From: Magnetovibrio sp.
GTDB taxonomy: Bacteria > Pseudomonadota > Alphaproteobacteria > Rhodospirillales > Magnetovibrionaceae
Direction of reading: 5' to 3'
DNA length: 64,000 nucleotides
Assembly (NCBI GenBank): GCA_028281525.1
Contig: JANQJR010000055.1
Location: 1 to 64,000 of the forward strand
The position numbers were made by a program, and so were the translations under genes. Numbering within the stretch: position 1 is the stretch's first letter; each line of letters starts with the position of its first letter. Shown here in pieces: positions 45,440 to 55,229 of this stretch. The notes below the pieces were generated by a model, which ran no database searches, was not told where the DNA came from, and saw nothing but the letters and a program-made list of their open reading frames with translations.

Positions 45440-46375
45440 TTATTCCTCTTCGGGGCGGATGATGCTCGGCGGCGGGCCGCTGCGTTCCTCTACGGTGGGT
45501 TCGGGTTGCTCGCCCGTACCGCGCAGCAACACGATGGAGAGACGGCGGTTGCGCGCGTTGGCGGGATCATCCGGCAGCAAAGGCACCGTTGCGGCCTTGC
45601 CCACCACGCGGGAAATCCGTTCTTCTGGAACCCCCATGTTCAGCAGGCCACGCCGCGCGGAGTTGGCGCGGTCGGTGGACAGTTCCCAGTTGGTGTAGTC
45701 CTGGCCGCCACCGCCAAACGGCACCGAGTCGGTGTGCCCACTGATGGCGATGTTCTGGGGCATTTTCATAATGATTTCGGTCACCAGGCCCAAGACTCGC
45801 TCGGTGTGTTCGTACATGACGGCGCTGCCGGAGGGGAACATGGACAAGCCGTCCTGGTCCACCACCTGAATTCTCAAGCCTTCGGGCGTGTTTTCGACCA
45901 TCAGGCTTTCCGCCAATTGTTGAAATTCGGGCAGGGTTTCCAGGGCTTCCTTGAGTTCCTGTTCGGCCTTGTCGAATTGATCCTGCTCCGCCTTGGCCTT
46001 GACCTCTTCGGCGTCCATTTCCGCCTCGACGGGTTCGTCCTGCAGGGCTTCGCCGCCGGAACCGGCCTTGGGCGGGGGCAGGTCCATGGTCACGGACGGG
46101 CGTGACACCGTGTCTTCCAAAGCCCCGTCAACGGCTACCGTAGTGCCGCCCAAAATCTGGCCGGAACCCGATTGCGATACGGAGGTCACGGTCGGGGCGA
46201 AATAGTCCGCGATGCCTTCCAACTGCTCCTGGGTTACCGAGTTCAACAGCCACAGCAACAAAAAAAACGCCATCATCGCGGTAACGAAGTCGGCGTAAGC
46301 GATTTTCCAAGCGCCGCCGTGGTGGCCGGCAGCGCTTTTCTTGATCTTTTTGATGACAATAGGTGGTTGGTCCAT
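45440..46375 (-). CDS. motB: flagellar stator protein MotB
   Basis: 311 residues. The single TM helix contains D29 (AYADFVTAMMAFFLLLWLL), the proton-accepting aspartate. The periplasmic plug/linker is acidic (DEPVEAEMDAEEVKAKAEQD), and an OmpA/MotB peptidoglycan-binding domain follows (ISGHTDSVPFGG, RANSARRGLL, ARNRRLSIVLL). It anchors the stator to the wall. It follows motA on the same strand with a 21-base gap. Confidence 0.95.
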   Translation of the reverse strand: MDQPPIVIKKIKKSAAGHHGGAWKIAYADFVTAMMAFFLLLWLLNSVTQEQLEGIADYFAPTVTSVSQSGSGQILGGTTVAVDGALEDTVSRPSVTMDLPPPKAGSGGEALQDEPVEAEMDAEEVKAKAEQDQFDKAEQELKEALETLPEFQQLAESLMVENTPEGLRIQVVDQDGLSMFPSGSAVMYEHTERVLGLVTEIIMKMPQNIAISGHTDSVPFGGGGQDYTNWELSTDRANSARRGLLNMGVPEERISRVVGKAATVPLLPDDPANARNRRLSIVLLRGTGEQPEPTVEERSGPPPSIIRPEEE

Positions 46376-46396
46376 CGACGTGCGACGCCCCCCTGA

Positions 46397-47260
46397 CTAT
46401 TCGACGTTGCCGACGTTTTGCAAGGCTTCTTCTAAGTCCTGGAAGTTCGGACGCAGATGGCCGGGCACCGCTTTGCGGGCGAATTCGACGGAGACCTGCG
46501 GGGCGTACCCCTGCATGTGGGCAAGGATTCCGGCCTTGATGACCAGGAAGTAGTTAGCTTCTTCCTTGAGCGTCGAGCCCAGGCTTGCGGCCATGGGGCC
46601 AACGAAACCGTACGAGAACAAAATGCCCGAGAACGTACCCACCAAGGCCGCACCGATCAGATGGCCGAGAATTTCCGGCGGCTCCGTGATCGATCCCATG
46701 GTGTGGATGATTCCCAGCACGGCGGCGACGATGCCCAGCGCCGGCAGCGCTTCGGCCAGCGCCGTCAAGGCATGTTCCACGGCGTGGTCGTGTTCGTGGT
46801 GGTTTTCCAGCTCCACGTCCATGATGTTTTCGACTTCGATGGGATTCGACGTGCCCAGCGTCAGCATGCGCAGATAGTCGCACATGAACTCCAAGGCGTG
46901 GTGATCGTGAAGGAAGCTGGGGTATTGGTTGAAGATGGTGCTATCGTGAGGATTTTCGATATGGCCTTCCAGCGCCAAGTCGCCCTTGCTTTTGGCAAGT
47001 TTAAACACCGTATATAGCACGCTGAGCAACTCTAAGTAGCTATCCCTACTGTACTTCGCGCCTTTGATCAGCTTGCTGAGGCTGCCCATCACGCCTTTGA
47101 GCACCGAGCCCGGATTCGAAATCAAGAATGCGCCGATGCCGCCACCAAAGATGATGAGGAATTCGAGCGGTTGCCACAGAACCTCAAGGTGACCGTCGGC
47201 CAGAGCATAGCCACCCAGGACACACGCAGTAACAACAACAAAACCGATTATAAACTTCAT
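46397..47260 (-). CDS. motA: flagellar motor stator protein MotA
   Basis: 287 residues with four TM segments. The conserved region EHALTALAEALPALGIVAAVLGIIHTMGSI and IGAALVGTFSGILFSYGFVGPMA forms the stator channel with MotB. The cytoplasmic loop carries charged residues that touch FliG. It is the first gene of the motAB pair. Confidence 0.95.
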   Translation of the reverse strand: MKFIIGFVVVTACVLGGYALADGHLEVLWQPLEFLIIFGGGIGAFLISNPGSVLKGVMGSLSKLIKGAKYSRDSYLELLSVLYTVFKLAKSKGDLALEGHIENPHDSTIFNQYPSFLHDHHALEFMCDYLRMLTLGTSNPIEVENIMDVELENHHEHDHAVEHALTALAEALPALGIVAAVLGIIHTMGSITEPPEILGHLIGAALVGTFSGILFSYGFVGPMAASLGSTLKEEANYFLVIKAGILAHMQGYAPQVSVEFARKAVPGHLRPNFQDLEEALQNVGNVE

Positions 47261-47587
47261 TCAGCGACGCACCCCGTAGGGACCTCTCGTGCTTTGGTTC
47301 TTTGTTCGTTTGGTGCCCAGGGGCCAAACTATCGGGTGTAGGGCTCTAAGATCAAGTTATTTCCAGATATTTGCCAGATATTTGAACGTTCCGTGACATC
47401 TTTTCAAAAGATCGTGCACGCGCTTCTGTGGACTTTTGCGCCTATTCGCAATAAACATGCGCGACCCATTGGCCGAAGCTGTTGCGATTGGGCTGGCGGG
47501 GAAACAATTTCCATTGCGGCACATGGGGCAATACCTACATAAATTCCATGCCTTGGAAGGGAAGATAGCCCGTACTGGACCCGTCTC
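47261..47587. other. 327-base divergent intergenic region (motA / flavin reductase)
   Basis: It separates motA and the flavin reductase gene. A CCGATA occurs toward motA, but no matching flagellar -35 element at the right spacing was seen. No ORF, repeat or RNA is supported. Confidence 0.5.
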
Positions 47588-48127
47588 ATGACTATGGAGA
47601 GAGTAAGAACCTTGACCTCGCATCCTTTGCCGAACGACGAGTCCGCGTTCAGCCAACGCGATTTCCGCAACGCCATGGGCAGCTTCGCCACTGGCATCTG
47701 CATTGTGGCCGCCAACACTACCGACGGTAAAGCCGTCGGCATGACGGTCAATTCTTTCTCTTCGCTTTCCTTGGACCCGCCGTTGGTGCTGTTCTGCCTG
47801 GGCGTGGAATCGACACGCTCCCAGGCCATCATTCAGGCCGGAAAATTCAATATTTCCATGTTGGGCGCGGACCAGGTGGAGATATCAAACCATTTCGCCA
47901 AGCCGGGTGAGGGGCTGGCGTTGGACGGCATGGTTGCGCCTGGGGAAAATGGTGCGCCGGTGGTGCCGCATGCATTGGCGGTCATCGAATGTGATTTGGA
48001 CTCCCAGCATGTGGGTGGTGATCACATCATTATGGTCGGTCGGGCGACCCGTGTCAGTGTCGCGCCTGAACGCGACCCGTTGCTGTATTTCCATGGCTCC
48101 TATCGCCATATCGGCGACAAGGTCTAG
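47588..48127 (+). CDS. flavin reductase domain protein
   Basis: 179 residues: FRNAMGSFATGICIVAAN, GMTVNSFSSLSLDPPLVLFCLG and HFAKPGEGLALDG mark the flavin reductase-like, FMN-binding split barrel. Such proteins give reduced flavin to a monooxygenase partner or work as stand-alone reductases. Its stop TAG shares a base with the GTG start of the methyltransferase, so the two are coupled. Confidence 0.9.
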   Translation: MTMERVRTLTSHPLPNDESAFSQRDFRNAMGSFATGICIVAANTTDGKAVGMTVNSFSSLSLDPPLVLFCLGVESTRSQAIIQAGKFNISMLGADQVEISNHFAKPGEGLALDGMVAPGENGAPVVPHALAVIECDLDSQHVGGDHIIMVGRATRVSVAPERDPLLYFHGSYRHIGDKV

Positions 48128-48933
48128 TGGCCGAAACCAACCCCTCAACGCCGCCCAAACATTTTACAGGGCGTTCCTTAGGCGTGCTGCCACGTGTTTT
48201 GGCGGCGCAGGTTCTGGCGCTTGTGCTGATCGTGGGGGCAGGGTGGGCGATTGCCGTCTTTATGGTGCCGCCCGCGCATCCCCCCCTGTGGGCGGCCGTG
48301 GTTGCGCAAGGCGCACTGGCAGCGGCTTTCAGCCGGACATTCGGACTGACGGGAAAATGGCTTGTGGCGCAGTTCGTGCTGCCTGCGATGGCCTGGAGCG
48401 CTTTGACGCTGGAGATTTCGGCCTGGGTTTTTCTGCTGGCCTTCGTCGCGCTGTTCCTGGTCTTTTCCAATACCCCGCGCGAAAAGGTGCCTCTTTACCT
48501 GACCAACGCGGCCACCTGGGCGGCGTTGTCCGAATTGCTCAATCAAGAATCCAAGCCGGGGCAATTCGTTGACCTGGGCAGTGGTTTGGGTGGAACCTTG
48601 GCGTATCTTGCCCGCAAGCACCCGGACTGGACCTTCACTGGCGTGGAAACCGCGCCGGTACCATATATCATCAGTAAATTGAGACTGATGACGCGCCCCA
48701 ATGCGCATATCCGCTTTCGGAGCTTTTGGAAGGTGGATCTTGCGGGTTTTGATGTGGTCTACGCCTTCCTATCACCTGCACCCATGCCCCGGTTGTTGGC
48801 CAAAGCCGACAGCGAAATGCGGACGGATGCGTTGTTCATCAGCAATTCGTTTTGGGCCGAAGGGCATCCTTACGACGGTCAGGCGGAAGTTAGAGATTCT
48901 CGAAAAACATGTTTGTTTTTCAAAAGATTATAA
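48127..48933 (+). CDS. membrane-anchored class I SAM methyltransferase (FAM173-like)
   Basis: 268 residues from a GTG that overlaps the flavin reductase stop. The N-terminal about 120 residues hold about four TM helices (VLALVLIVGAGWAIAVFMV, LEISAWVFLLAFVALFLVF). The SAM motif is VDLGSGLGGTLAYLA, and FWKVDLAGFDVVYAFLSPAPM resembles FAM173-type protein lysine methyltransferases, whose members act on ATP synthase subunit c. The target here is not shown; proximity of the catalytic domain to the membrane would fit a small membrane protein. Confidence 0.83.
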   Translation: MAETNPSTPPKHFTGRSLGVLPRVLAAQVLALVLIVGAGWAIAVFMVPPAHPPLWAAVVAQGALAAAFSRTFGLTGKWLVAQFVLPAMAWSALTLEISAWVFLLAFVALFLVFSNTPREKVPLYLTNAATWAALSELLNQESKPGQFVDLGSGLGGTLAYLARKHPDWTFTGVETAPVPYIISKLRLMTRPNAHIRFRSFWKVDLAGFDVVYAFLSPAPMPRLLAKADSEMRTDALFISNSFWAEGHPYDGQAEVRDSRKTCLFFKRL

Positions 48934-49002
48934 AGATACATTTCGGTTTTGCATGAGGTCTCCTTGTTTTTTTGGGGATAATTTTTAAGAAAATTGCCAC
49001 AA

Positions 49003-49018
49003 AGTGATGTATATCACA
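49003..49018. promoter_or_regulatory. CRP/FNR-family-like binding site
   Basis: AGTGATGTATATCACA contains GTGAT-N4-ATCAC as a perfect palindrome, close to the CRP consensus TGTGA-N6-TCACA. It lies 89 bases before the small basic protein, a typical activator distance. An FNR site would need TTGAT/ATCAA, which is not met. Confidence 0.5.
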
Positions 49019-49106
49019 GTCAATGAGATGTGAACCTGTCATAGTAAGGACTCAAGCAAGACCGGGGGAAACCCGTAGCGAAATGTGTTACTGAGGACAT
49101 CGTGTC

Positions 49107-49310
49107 ATGAAAGTTTGGGACCACATCAAGTATAGGGATCATCTGCATCGCCGTGCGGAAGAGTTGCTGAAGCAACCTGGAAACCGCCGGGTGTCTGATC
49201 GCTCCGAGATGAAGCCGTTGTCCCCCGCAGCGCAGCGCAAAGTCGATATGGAGCAGCGCCTGCAGGGCTCGATGTTGGGGCCGCGCAAGCGGCGCAAAAC
49301 AGATCGCTGA
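49107..49310 (+). CDS. small basic protein of unknown function
   Basis: 67 residues, about a quarter Arg/Lys (KYRDHLHRRAEELL, LGPRKRRKTDR), preceded by GAGG at 12-15 bases. No family is recognised; it is cytoplasmic and possibly nucleic-acid binding by charge. A CRP-like site is upstream. The gene ends 19 bases before threonine ammonia-lyase on the other strand. Confidence 0.62.
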   Translation: MKVWDHIKYRDHLHRRAEELLKQPGNRRVSDRSEMKPLSPAAQRKVDMEQRLQGSMLGPRKRRKTDR

Positions 49311-49329
49311 TTTCGTTTAGCCCGCGCGG

Positions 49330-50550
49330 TCAATCCGGTGTCCCGCTGAGAATGCGGGTTTCGAAACCTTCGCGGTTTAAGACATTCACCAAATTTTCCA
49401 CGTGCCTGCGGTCGAGCGTTTCGACCGCAACGTCGATTTCCGTTTCTTTCAGCGCCACGTCCGAAAACAGCCGCTGGTGATGGATTTCGATGATGTTCGC
49501 GCCGCTGTCGCCAATGATCTTGGACACCACCGATAGGGCCAATGGCATGTCGGGCAGCTTGATGCGCAGGCTGACCAGTTTGCCCTCACGGGCCAAACCG
49601 CGCATCAGGATGCTGGAAAGCATACGTGAATCGATGTTGCCGCCGGACACCACCAATCCCACGGTGCGGCCTTGAAACTTCTCGCGGTTGGCCAACAAGG
49701 CGGCCAGAGGCGCCGCGCCGGCGCCTTCCGCAATGATGCGCTTTAAATCCATGAACGTCAGCAGCGCTTGCTCGATGTCCAACTCGCTGACCTTGAAAAT
49801 GCCGTCGACCACTTTCTCGATGATCGCCTGGGTGTTGGGCGATGGCGTTTTGACCGCGATGCCGTCGGCAATGGTTTGGCCGTAAGGGGCGTTCGTATGC
49901 GTTTTGTAATACGCGTCGAACATGGACGGGTAGGTGTCGGCCTGCACGCCGAAAACTTCGACGCCCGGCTTTAAATGCTTGGCGGCGATGGCGACGCCGG
50001 AAATCAGTCCGCCGCCGCCGATAGAGGCGATGATCGAATCCAATTGCGGTTGATCTTGCAACATTTCCAGACCGATGCAGCCTTGTCCGGCGATAACCTT
50101 TTCGTCGTCGTAAGGGTGCACGAACGTGTAACCCTCCGCCTCTGCCAAAACGATGGCGTGATCGCGGGCCTGAATAAAGTCGTCGCCTTGCAGAACCACT
50201 TTCGCGCCCAAGGCTTCGGTCCGTGCGATTTTGGTGAACGGCGTGTTGGTAGGCATGACAATGGTTGCTGGAATGCCCAATTGGCGGGAAAAATAGCCCA
50301 CGCCTTGGGCATGGTTGCCTGCCGATGCCGCAATCACCCCGGCTTGGCGCTCAGACTCGTTCAAGGACAACAGCTTGATCAGCGCACCGCGCACTTTGAA
50401 TGCGCCGGTGTGCTGCAGGTTCTCCAACTTCAAAACGACGTTGGCACCCGTCAGTTCGGAGAGCCGCGCGGCGGGAAAACAGGGTGTGCGCAGCACCCGG
50501 TCACGCATCAGTTCTTCTGCGCGTTCAATGTCCTCAAAGGTTACGTGCAT
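49330..50550 (-). CDS. ilvA: threonine ammonia-lyase (biodegradative/ACT type)
   Basis: 406 residues from ATG 50550; the track start eight codons upstream is not required. Fold type II PLP enzyme with K52 in HTGAFKVRGA, the loop SAGNHAQGVG, and glycine loop IGGGGLISG. The C-terminal ACT domain (LRIKLPDMPLALSVVSKIIG) implies allosteric control. It converts threonine to 2-oxobutanoate for isoleucine synthesis or catabolism. Confidence 0.92.
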   Translation of the reverse strand: MHVTFEDIERAEELMRDRVLRTPCFPAARLSELTGANVVLKLENLQHTGAFKVRGALIKLLSLNESERQAGVIAASAGNHAQGVGYFSRQLGIPATIVMPTNTPFTKIARTEALGAKVVLQGDDFIQARDHAIVLAEAEGYTFVHPYDDEKVIAGQGCIGLEMLQDQPQLDSIIASIGGGGLISGVAIAAKHLKPGVEVFGVQADTYPSMFDAYYKTHTNAPYGQTIADGIAVKTPSPNTQAIIEKVVDGIFKVSELDIEQALLTFMDLKRIIAEGAGAAPLAALLANREKFQGRTVGLVVSGGNIDSRMLSSILMRGLAREGKLVSLRIKLPDMPLALSVVSKIIGDSGANIIEIHHQRLFSDVALKETEIDVAVETLDRRHVENLVNVLNREGFETRILSGTPD

Positions 50551-50857
50551 GCACTTCAGCCACTTTCCAGTCAAATACCGCCCCTAAGGGCGAACGTGAC
50601 GGGGGAGTGTACAGCACCCGTAGGTCTAAACAACTGCCAGAAAGTGTGGTTTGTGCGGCTTCGCACATAGCGAACATGCGCCGTGAAGCGTGATTGCCCC
50701 TGTTGGGTCAATCGGTTACACTTTAGCGAAGTGGAAAGGCTTGAGGCCATTTTTGTGTTGCGCCCGGGGGGGCGCATCCCCCATATCTGTAGAGCATCGT
50801 AATCATATTAGTATATCCCCTGGGGGGCCCGCGCGGGGAAAGAGGGAGTTAAGGTTT
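50551..50857. other. 307-base divergent intergenic region (ilvA / cheW)
   Basis: It is GC-rich near 50765-50840 (runs of C and G) and AT-rich in ATATTAGTATAT. The track ORF that runs through it is only an upstream extension of cheW. No repeat or RNA is supported. Confidence 0.5.
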
Positions 50858-51529
50858 ATGACAAGTCAGGCACTCGTCACCGCCGGTTCTTCGGATATCG
50901 ACGCCGTCGGCAGCGAAAACTTGGAAGAATTCGTAACATTCAACATCGCGGGTCAATTGTTCGGCATTCCGGTGCTGATCGTTCAAGACATCTTGGTGCC
51001 GGAAAACATCGCCTCCATTCCTTTGGCGCCACCGGAAGTGCGCGGTTCCATCAACCTGCGTGGCCGCATCGTCACGGTGATCGATGTGCGCGTGCGGTTG
51101 GGCCTGGAGCGGCGTGAAATCACTCACGATGGCGAATTTGAGGTGGAAGATGATACGCTCGAAGACGCCGCGCCCGAGTTGGAAGTGATCGAAGGCGGTG
51201 CGGAAGAAGCGGAAGATACAGAGGCAACCGAGGAAGACGCCGCCGACACGGCGCACGAAGCGGTCGAAGCCGTCAAGCGTAAGAAACGCCAGCACATGAT
51301 GGGCGTAACCGTCGAACACCAAAGCGAGTTGTATACCTTGCTGGTCGATAGCGTCGGCGACGTCATCAGCCTCAGCAAGGACAGCTACGAAGGCAACCCC
51401 AGCACACTCGATCCGGTGTGGCGTGAATTCGCCAGCGGCGTCTATCGTCTGGACAGTCAGTTGATGGTGGTGCTGGACGTGGAACGCCTGTTGGATTTCA
51501 AGGCTCCGGCGACATCGATGGGTGTCTAA
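50858..51529 (+). CDS. cheW: chemotaxis coupling protein CheW, with acidic insertion
   Basis: 223 residues from ATG 50858, with AGAGGGAG upstream. The two SH3-like halves of CheW are clear: FVTFNIAGQLFGIPVLIVQDIL and SINLRGRIVTVIDVRVRLGL, then MGVTVEHQSELYTLLVDSVGDVISL. Between them lies an insertion of about 65 residues, mostly Glu/Asp/Ala (EEAEDTEATEEDAADTAHEA), that canonical CheW (about 165 residues) lacks. It links receptors to CheA. No CheA is in the window. Confidence 0.92.
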   Translation: MTSQALVTAGSSDIDAVGSENLEEFVTFNIAGQLFGIPVLIVQDILVPENIASIPLAPPEVRGSINLRGRIVTVIDVRVRLGLERREITHDGEFEVEDDTLEDAAPELEVIEGGAEEAEDTEATEEDAADTAHEAVEAVKRKKRQHMMGVTVEHQSELYTLLVDSVGDVISLSKDSYEGNPSTLDPVWREFASGVYRLDSQLMVVLDVERLLDFKAPATSMGV

Positions 51530-51553
51530 ACACTTAACCTAATCAAACGAAAA

Positions 51554-51578
51554 CGGCGTCCAATCGGACGCCGCTTTT
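51554..51578. terminator. bidirectional rho-independent terminator between cheW and hemB
   Basis: CGGCGTCC (51554-51561), loop AATC, GGACGCCG (51566-51573), then CTTTT. On the minus strand the same stem is followed by TTTTCGTTT, so it can end both convergent transcripts. Confidence 0.8.
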
Positions 51579-51615
51579 GTGTGGGTAGGCATGTCAGTTG
51601 TTTTTGGGCCGGACC

Positions 51616-52671
<1,056 letters not shown>

Positions 52672-52800
52672 CTAACGCCACATTCCGTATTGTCAAAACG
52701 CGCCTCACTCAGGTCTCAATTATCGGCATAAAATATCGCCCACGCGCCAGAAACCAACAGAAATCTTTTCTCGAGACGTCCGAAGAGGTATGACAGTCCC

Positions 52801-53052
52801 ATGGTTTTTCGTCACACAGGTGGTGGACACCCCTCGGGCTCGATGGAAGTGCTGTTCGAGTTTCAGCACTTGGGCCACATCCTGCGCGTTGTGGCGATCG
52901 ATCCCGTGACCGCCACCGAAGTCACCATGATTGCCGACCCGAAGCACGGCCGCGAAACCATCAAACGCTTGGCTGCGCGAAAGCTCCAATACGTCTTGAG
53001 AAAGAAAGCCGCCAAGGCGGCGAAAAAAGACGGGCTCGACAAGTTGGTTTGA
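52801..53052 (+). CDS. DUF6898 family protein
   Basis: 83 residues: MEVLFEFQHLGHILRVVAIDPVTATEVTMIADP is the core of a small alphaproteobacterial family (DUF6898), and the C-terminal half is a Lys/Ala-rich helix (LRKKAAKAAKKDG). Function unknown. ATG 52801 overlaps a likely leader; a start at MEVLF is also possible because the family begins there. Confidence 0.8.
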   Translation: MVFRHTGGGHPSGSMEVLFEFQHLGHILRVVAIDPVTATEVTMIADPKHGRETIKRLAARKLQYVLRKKAAKAAKKDGLDKLV

Positions 53053-53090
53053 ACTCGACGCCAAATTCGCGTGCACACTCCTGTGGAGCG

Positions 53091-53119
53091 TTCCAATTCA
53101 CGTGGCAGCCCTGTATAAT
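53091..53119 (+). promoter_or_regulatory. candidate sigma-70 promoter for the binding-protein/kinase locus
   Basis: TTCCAA at 53091-53096, a 17-base spacer, and TATAAT at 53114-53119. The start point would lie near 53126, giving a leader of about 40 bases. Confidence 0.5.
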
Positions 53120-53135
53120 AACGTGTGATGTAACT

Positions 53136-53154
53136 TTCCCCATTTCTCGGGGAA
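53136..53154 (+). promoter_or_regulatory. hairpin over the ribosome binding site of the ABC-type binding protein gene
   Basis: TTCCCC (53136-53141) can pair with GGGGAA (53149-53154) with a 7-base loop. The right arm contains the GGGAAGG Shine-Dalgarno of the gene at 53166, so folding would block translation. Confidence 0.42.
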
Positions 53155-53165
53155 GGTAGGGTGTT

Positions 53166-54215
53166 ATGCTACTGCAACTTAATATTTTTTTGCGCTCGGC
53201 AATTGCAATTATCCTGATCGCCGGTTTTTTCATGATGGCCGTTCGCGCCGAAGCGAAGGATGGCCCGGTTGAGTTGATCATCCTGGAAACCATGGTCCTG
53301 GAAGCCATACAGGAACGGACCGCCGCCGTGCGTAAACGCCTTGCGGAAATCGATTTGCGACAAGGCGAAACCGTCAATATCCGAGTGTTGAACGCGCTGA
53401 AGGACAAGACCAAGGGGATGGCTATGCTGCGCGCCGCCATCGCCGAAAAGAAACCGGATCTGGTCATCACGGTCGCGACCGTGGCGACCCAGGCTGGCCG
53501 GGAAGTCTTGAAGGATACGGATATCCCGCAGGTCTTTTTGTTCGTTTCCGACCCGGTCGGGGCGAAGGTAATCGATTCGGTCGGTCGGCCCAGCAACTCA
53601 AACATTGCCGGCCATGTGCACATGTTGCCGCGTGATATTCATCTCAACATGATCATGCGTCTCATCACCTCCATCGATGCCGAAAGGCCCCTGCGGTTTG
53701 GGCTGTTGTATTCGGATTACCCGTCGTCCCTGAGTATGAAGAACAAAATTCTCGCGGCCGCCGAGCAGCGTGGCGACGTCATCATCCATGCTTACGAAAT
53801 CAAACAACGGCCCATGACCACGGGGCTGGCGCATATGTTGGAGGATGCGAAAGCGGGGCTCCGGGAACTCGAAACCAAAGCCGATTATATCTGGCTTGGT
53901 GAAGGGCCCTTGGGACGCAATGCCGCCTTCGTCGAACAAACCCTGCACTTGGCCAACAAGCCGGTGATCGCGGGGGCATCCATGGAAGGTGCGCGTGCAG
54001 GTATCTTGATCACGCTGGACAGCAATCCGGAAGACGACGCCCGGGAAGCCGTGATTTTGGTCAACGCCATTTTACGCGGCCAGAACCCGGGCGAGATTCC
54101 GGTCATGCGCACCAGTTCGTACCGCATCGGCATTAATCTGGGCACCGCCCGAACCCTAGGTGTTGAAGTACCGCCGGATCTGCTCGCAAACGCAAGCCGC
54201 GATCTGTATTGGTAA
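53166..54215 (+). CDS. ABC-type periplasmic binding protein (ABC_sub_bind family), orphan
   Basis: 349 residues with an N-terminal membrane signal (RSAIAIILIAGFFMMAVRAEA). The type-I periplasmic binding fold shows KKPDLVITVATVATQAG, IPQVFLFVSDPVGAKVIDSV and a second-lobe start ERPLRFGLLYSDYPSS, as in the TrpX-like family. It has no permease or ATPase next to it and is followed by another binding protein and a histidine kinase, so a sensory role is likely. Confidence 0.85.
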   Translation: MLLQLNIFLRSAIAIILIAGFFMMAVRAEAKDGPVELIILETMVLEAIQERTAAVRKRLAEIDLRQGETVNIRVLNALKDKTKGMAMLRAAIAEKKPDLVITVATVATQAGREVLKDTDIPQVFLFVSDPVGAKVIDSVGRPSNSNIAGHVHMLPRDIHLNMIMRLITSIDAERPLRFGLLYSDYPSSLSMKNKILAAAEQRGDVIIHAYEIKQRPMTTGLAHMLEDAKAGLRELETKADYIWLGEGPLGRNAAFVEQTLHLANKPVIAGASMEGARAGILITLDSNPEDDAREAVILVNAILRGQNPGEIPVMRTSSYRIGINLGTARTLGVEVPPDLLANASRDLYW

Positions 54216-54240
54216 ATTTGTCTTGGTGGGAGAGACCATT

Positions 54241-55197
54241 ATGTTCAACAGACTTTCGTTGTGGACCGTTTGGGCCGTTGTCGCCATCGGTCTCTTTCTG
54301 CCGTTTTTGAGCCACGCACAGAACCCCGCGTCACCGCCGGGCAATCGCACCTACACCGTCGGTTTCGCGCAAGACCATATGGCCAATGACTGGCGTGCTG
54401 CACAGGTGCGTGACGTTAAGCGGGCGTTGGAGAAACATCCCAACATCCGGTTCGTCTTCACCGACGCCAATGGCAACACCGCGCAACAAATCGTCGACAT
54501 TGAAAATCTCGCCGCCCAGAACGTCGACGTGTTGATCACCAGCCCACGCGATTCCGCCATCATGACGCCGGTGTTGTCGAAAATTTATCGATCGGGCATT
54601 CCGGTCGTGTTGTTGAGCCGCATGGTCGAAGGGAAAGACTTCACCACTTTTATCGGTGCATCGAACATCGATATCGCCACCAAGGCCGCGCACTATCTCG
54701 GCAAACGCTTGAACGGGAAAGGGCGTATCCTGATCTTGCAACATATCCCGACATCCACGCCCGGCCGCGACCGTACAAATGGTTTCCTTGACGCCATCAA
54801 GAACTATCCCGGCATTGAAATCGCCGCGATCAAACGTGCGGATTCCCTACGTAACCTAGCCGTCAAGCGCGTCGAAGAGGCGTTGAACGAGGGCCTGCAA
54901 TTCGATGCCATCTATGCCCAAAGCGACAGCATGGCGAGCGGCGCGCGCCTGGCCTTGATGAAGGCGGGGATTGATCCCGCTACCGTTCCGACGATTGGTA
55001 TCGATTACATCGCCGAAGCGCGCGACGCGATCATCTCGGGGCAACAAGACGCCAGCTTCACCTATCCGACCTTTGGCACAGCCGGAGCGGAAACCGCAGT
55101 CAAGCTTCTCATGGGCGAGGCGGTCCCTAAAATAATTACGGTCGAAAGCAAGCTTATTACCGGCGACAATGCTGAGGAAATCGAGCCCATCTTCTAA
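54241..55197 (+). CDS. sugar-type ABC substrate-binding protein (RbsB-like), orphan
   Basis: 318 residues from ATG 54241, with GGGAGAG upstream; the track start lies in the previous gene. Signal peptide WTVWAVVAIGLFLPFLSHA. The fold of RbsB/LuxP is seen in TYTVGFAQDHMANDWRAAQV, VDVLITSPRDSAIM, IPVVLLSRMVEG and FDAIYAQSDSMASGAR. It lies 25 bases after the first binding protein and 32 before the kinase. Its ligand is unknown; it may present a sugar-like cue to the kinase. Confidence 0.87.
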   Translation: MFNRLSLWTVWAVVAIGLFLPFLSHAQNPASPPGNRTYTVGFAQDHMANDWRAAQVRDVKRALEKHPNIRFVFTDANGNTAQQIVDIENLAAQNVDVLITSPRDSAIMTPVLSKIYRSGIPVVLLSRMVEGKDFTTFIGASNIDIATKAAHYLGKRLNGKGRILILQHIPTSTPGRDRTNGFLDAIKNYPGIEIAAIKRADSLRNLAVKRVEEALNEGLQFDAIYAQSDSMASGARLALMKAGIDPATVPTIGIDYIAEARDAIISGQQDASFTYPTFGTAGAETAVKLLMGEAVPKIITVESKLITGDNAEEIEPIF

Positions 55198-55229
55198 GCA
55201 CACCCCTAGGCTGACTGGCCCTACACACA

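Noticed and set aside
47261-47400. A CCGATA motif toward motA that recalls the flagellar sigma-28 -10 element
   Set aside because: No TAAA-type -35 at the proper spacing was found.
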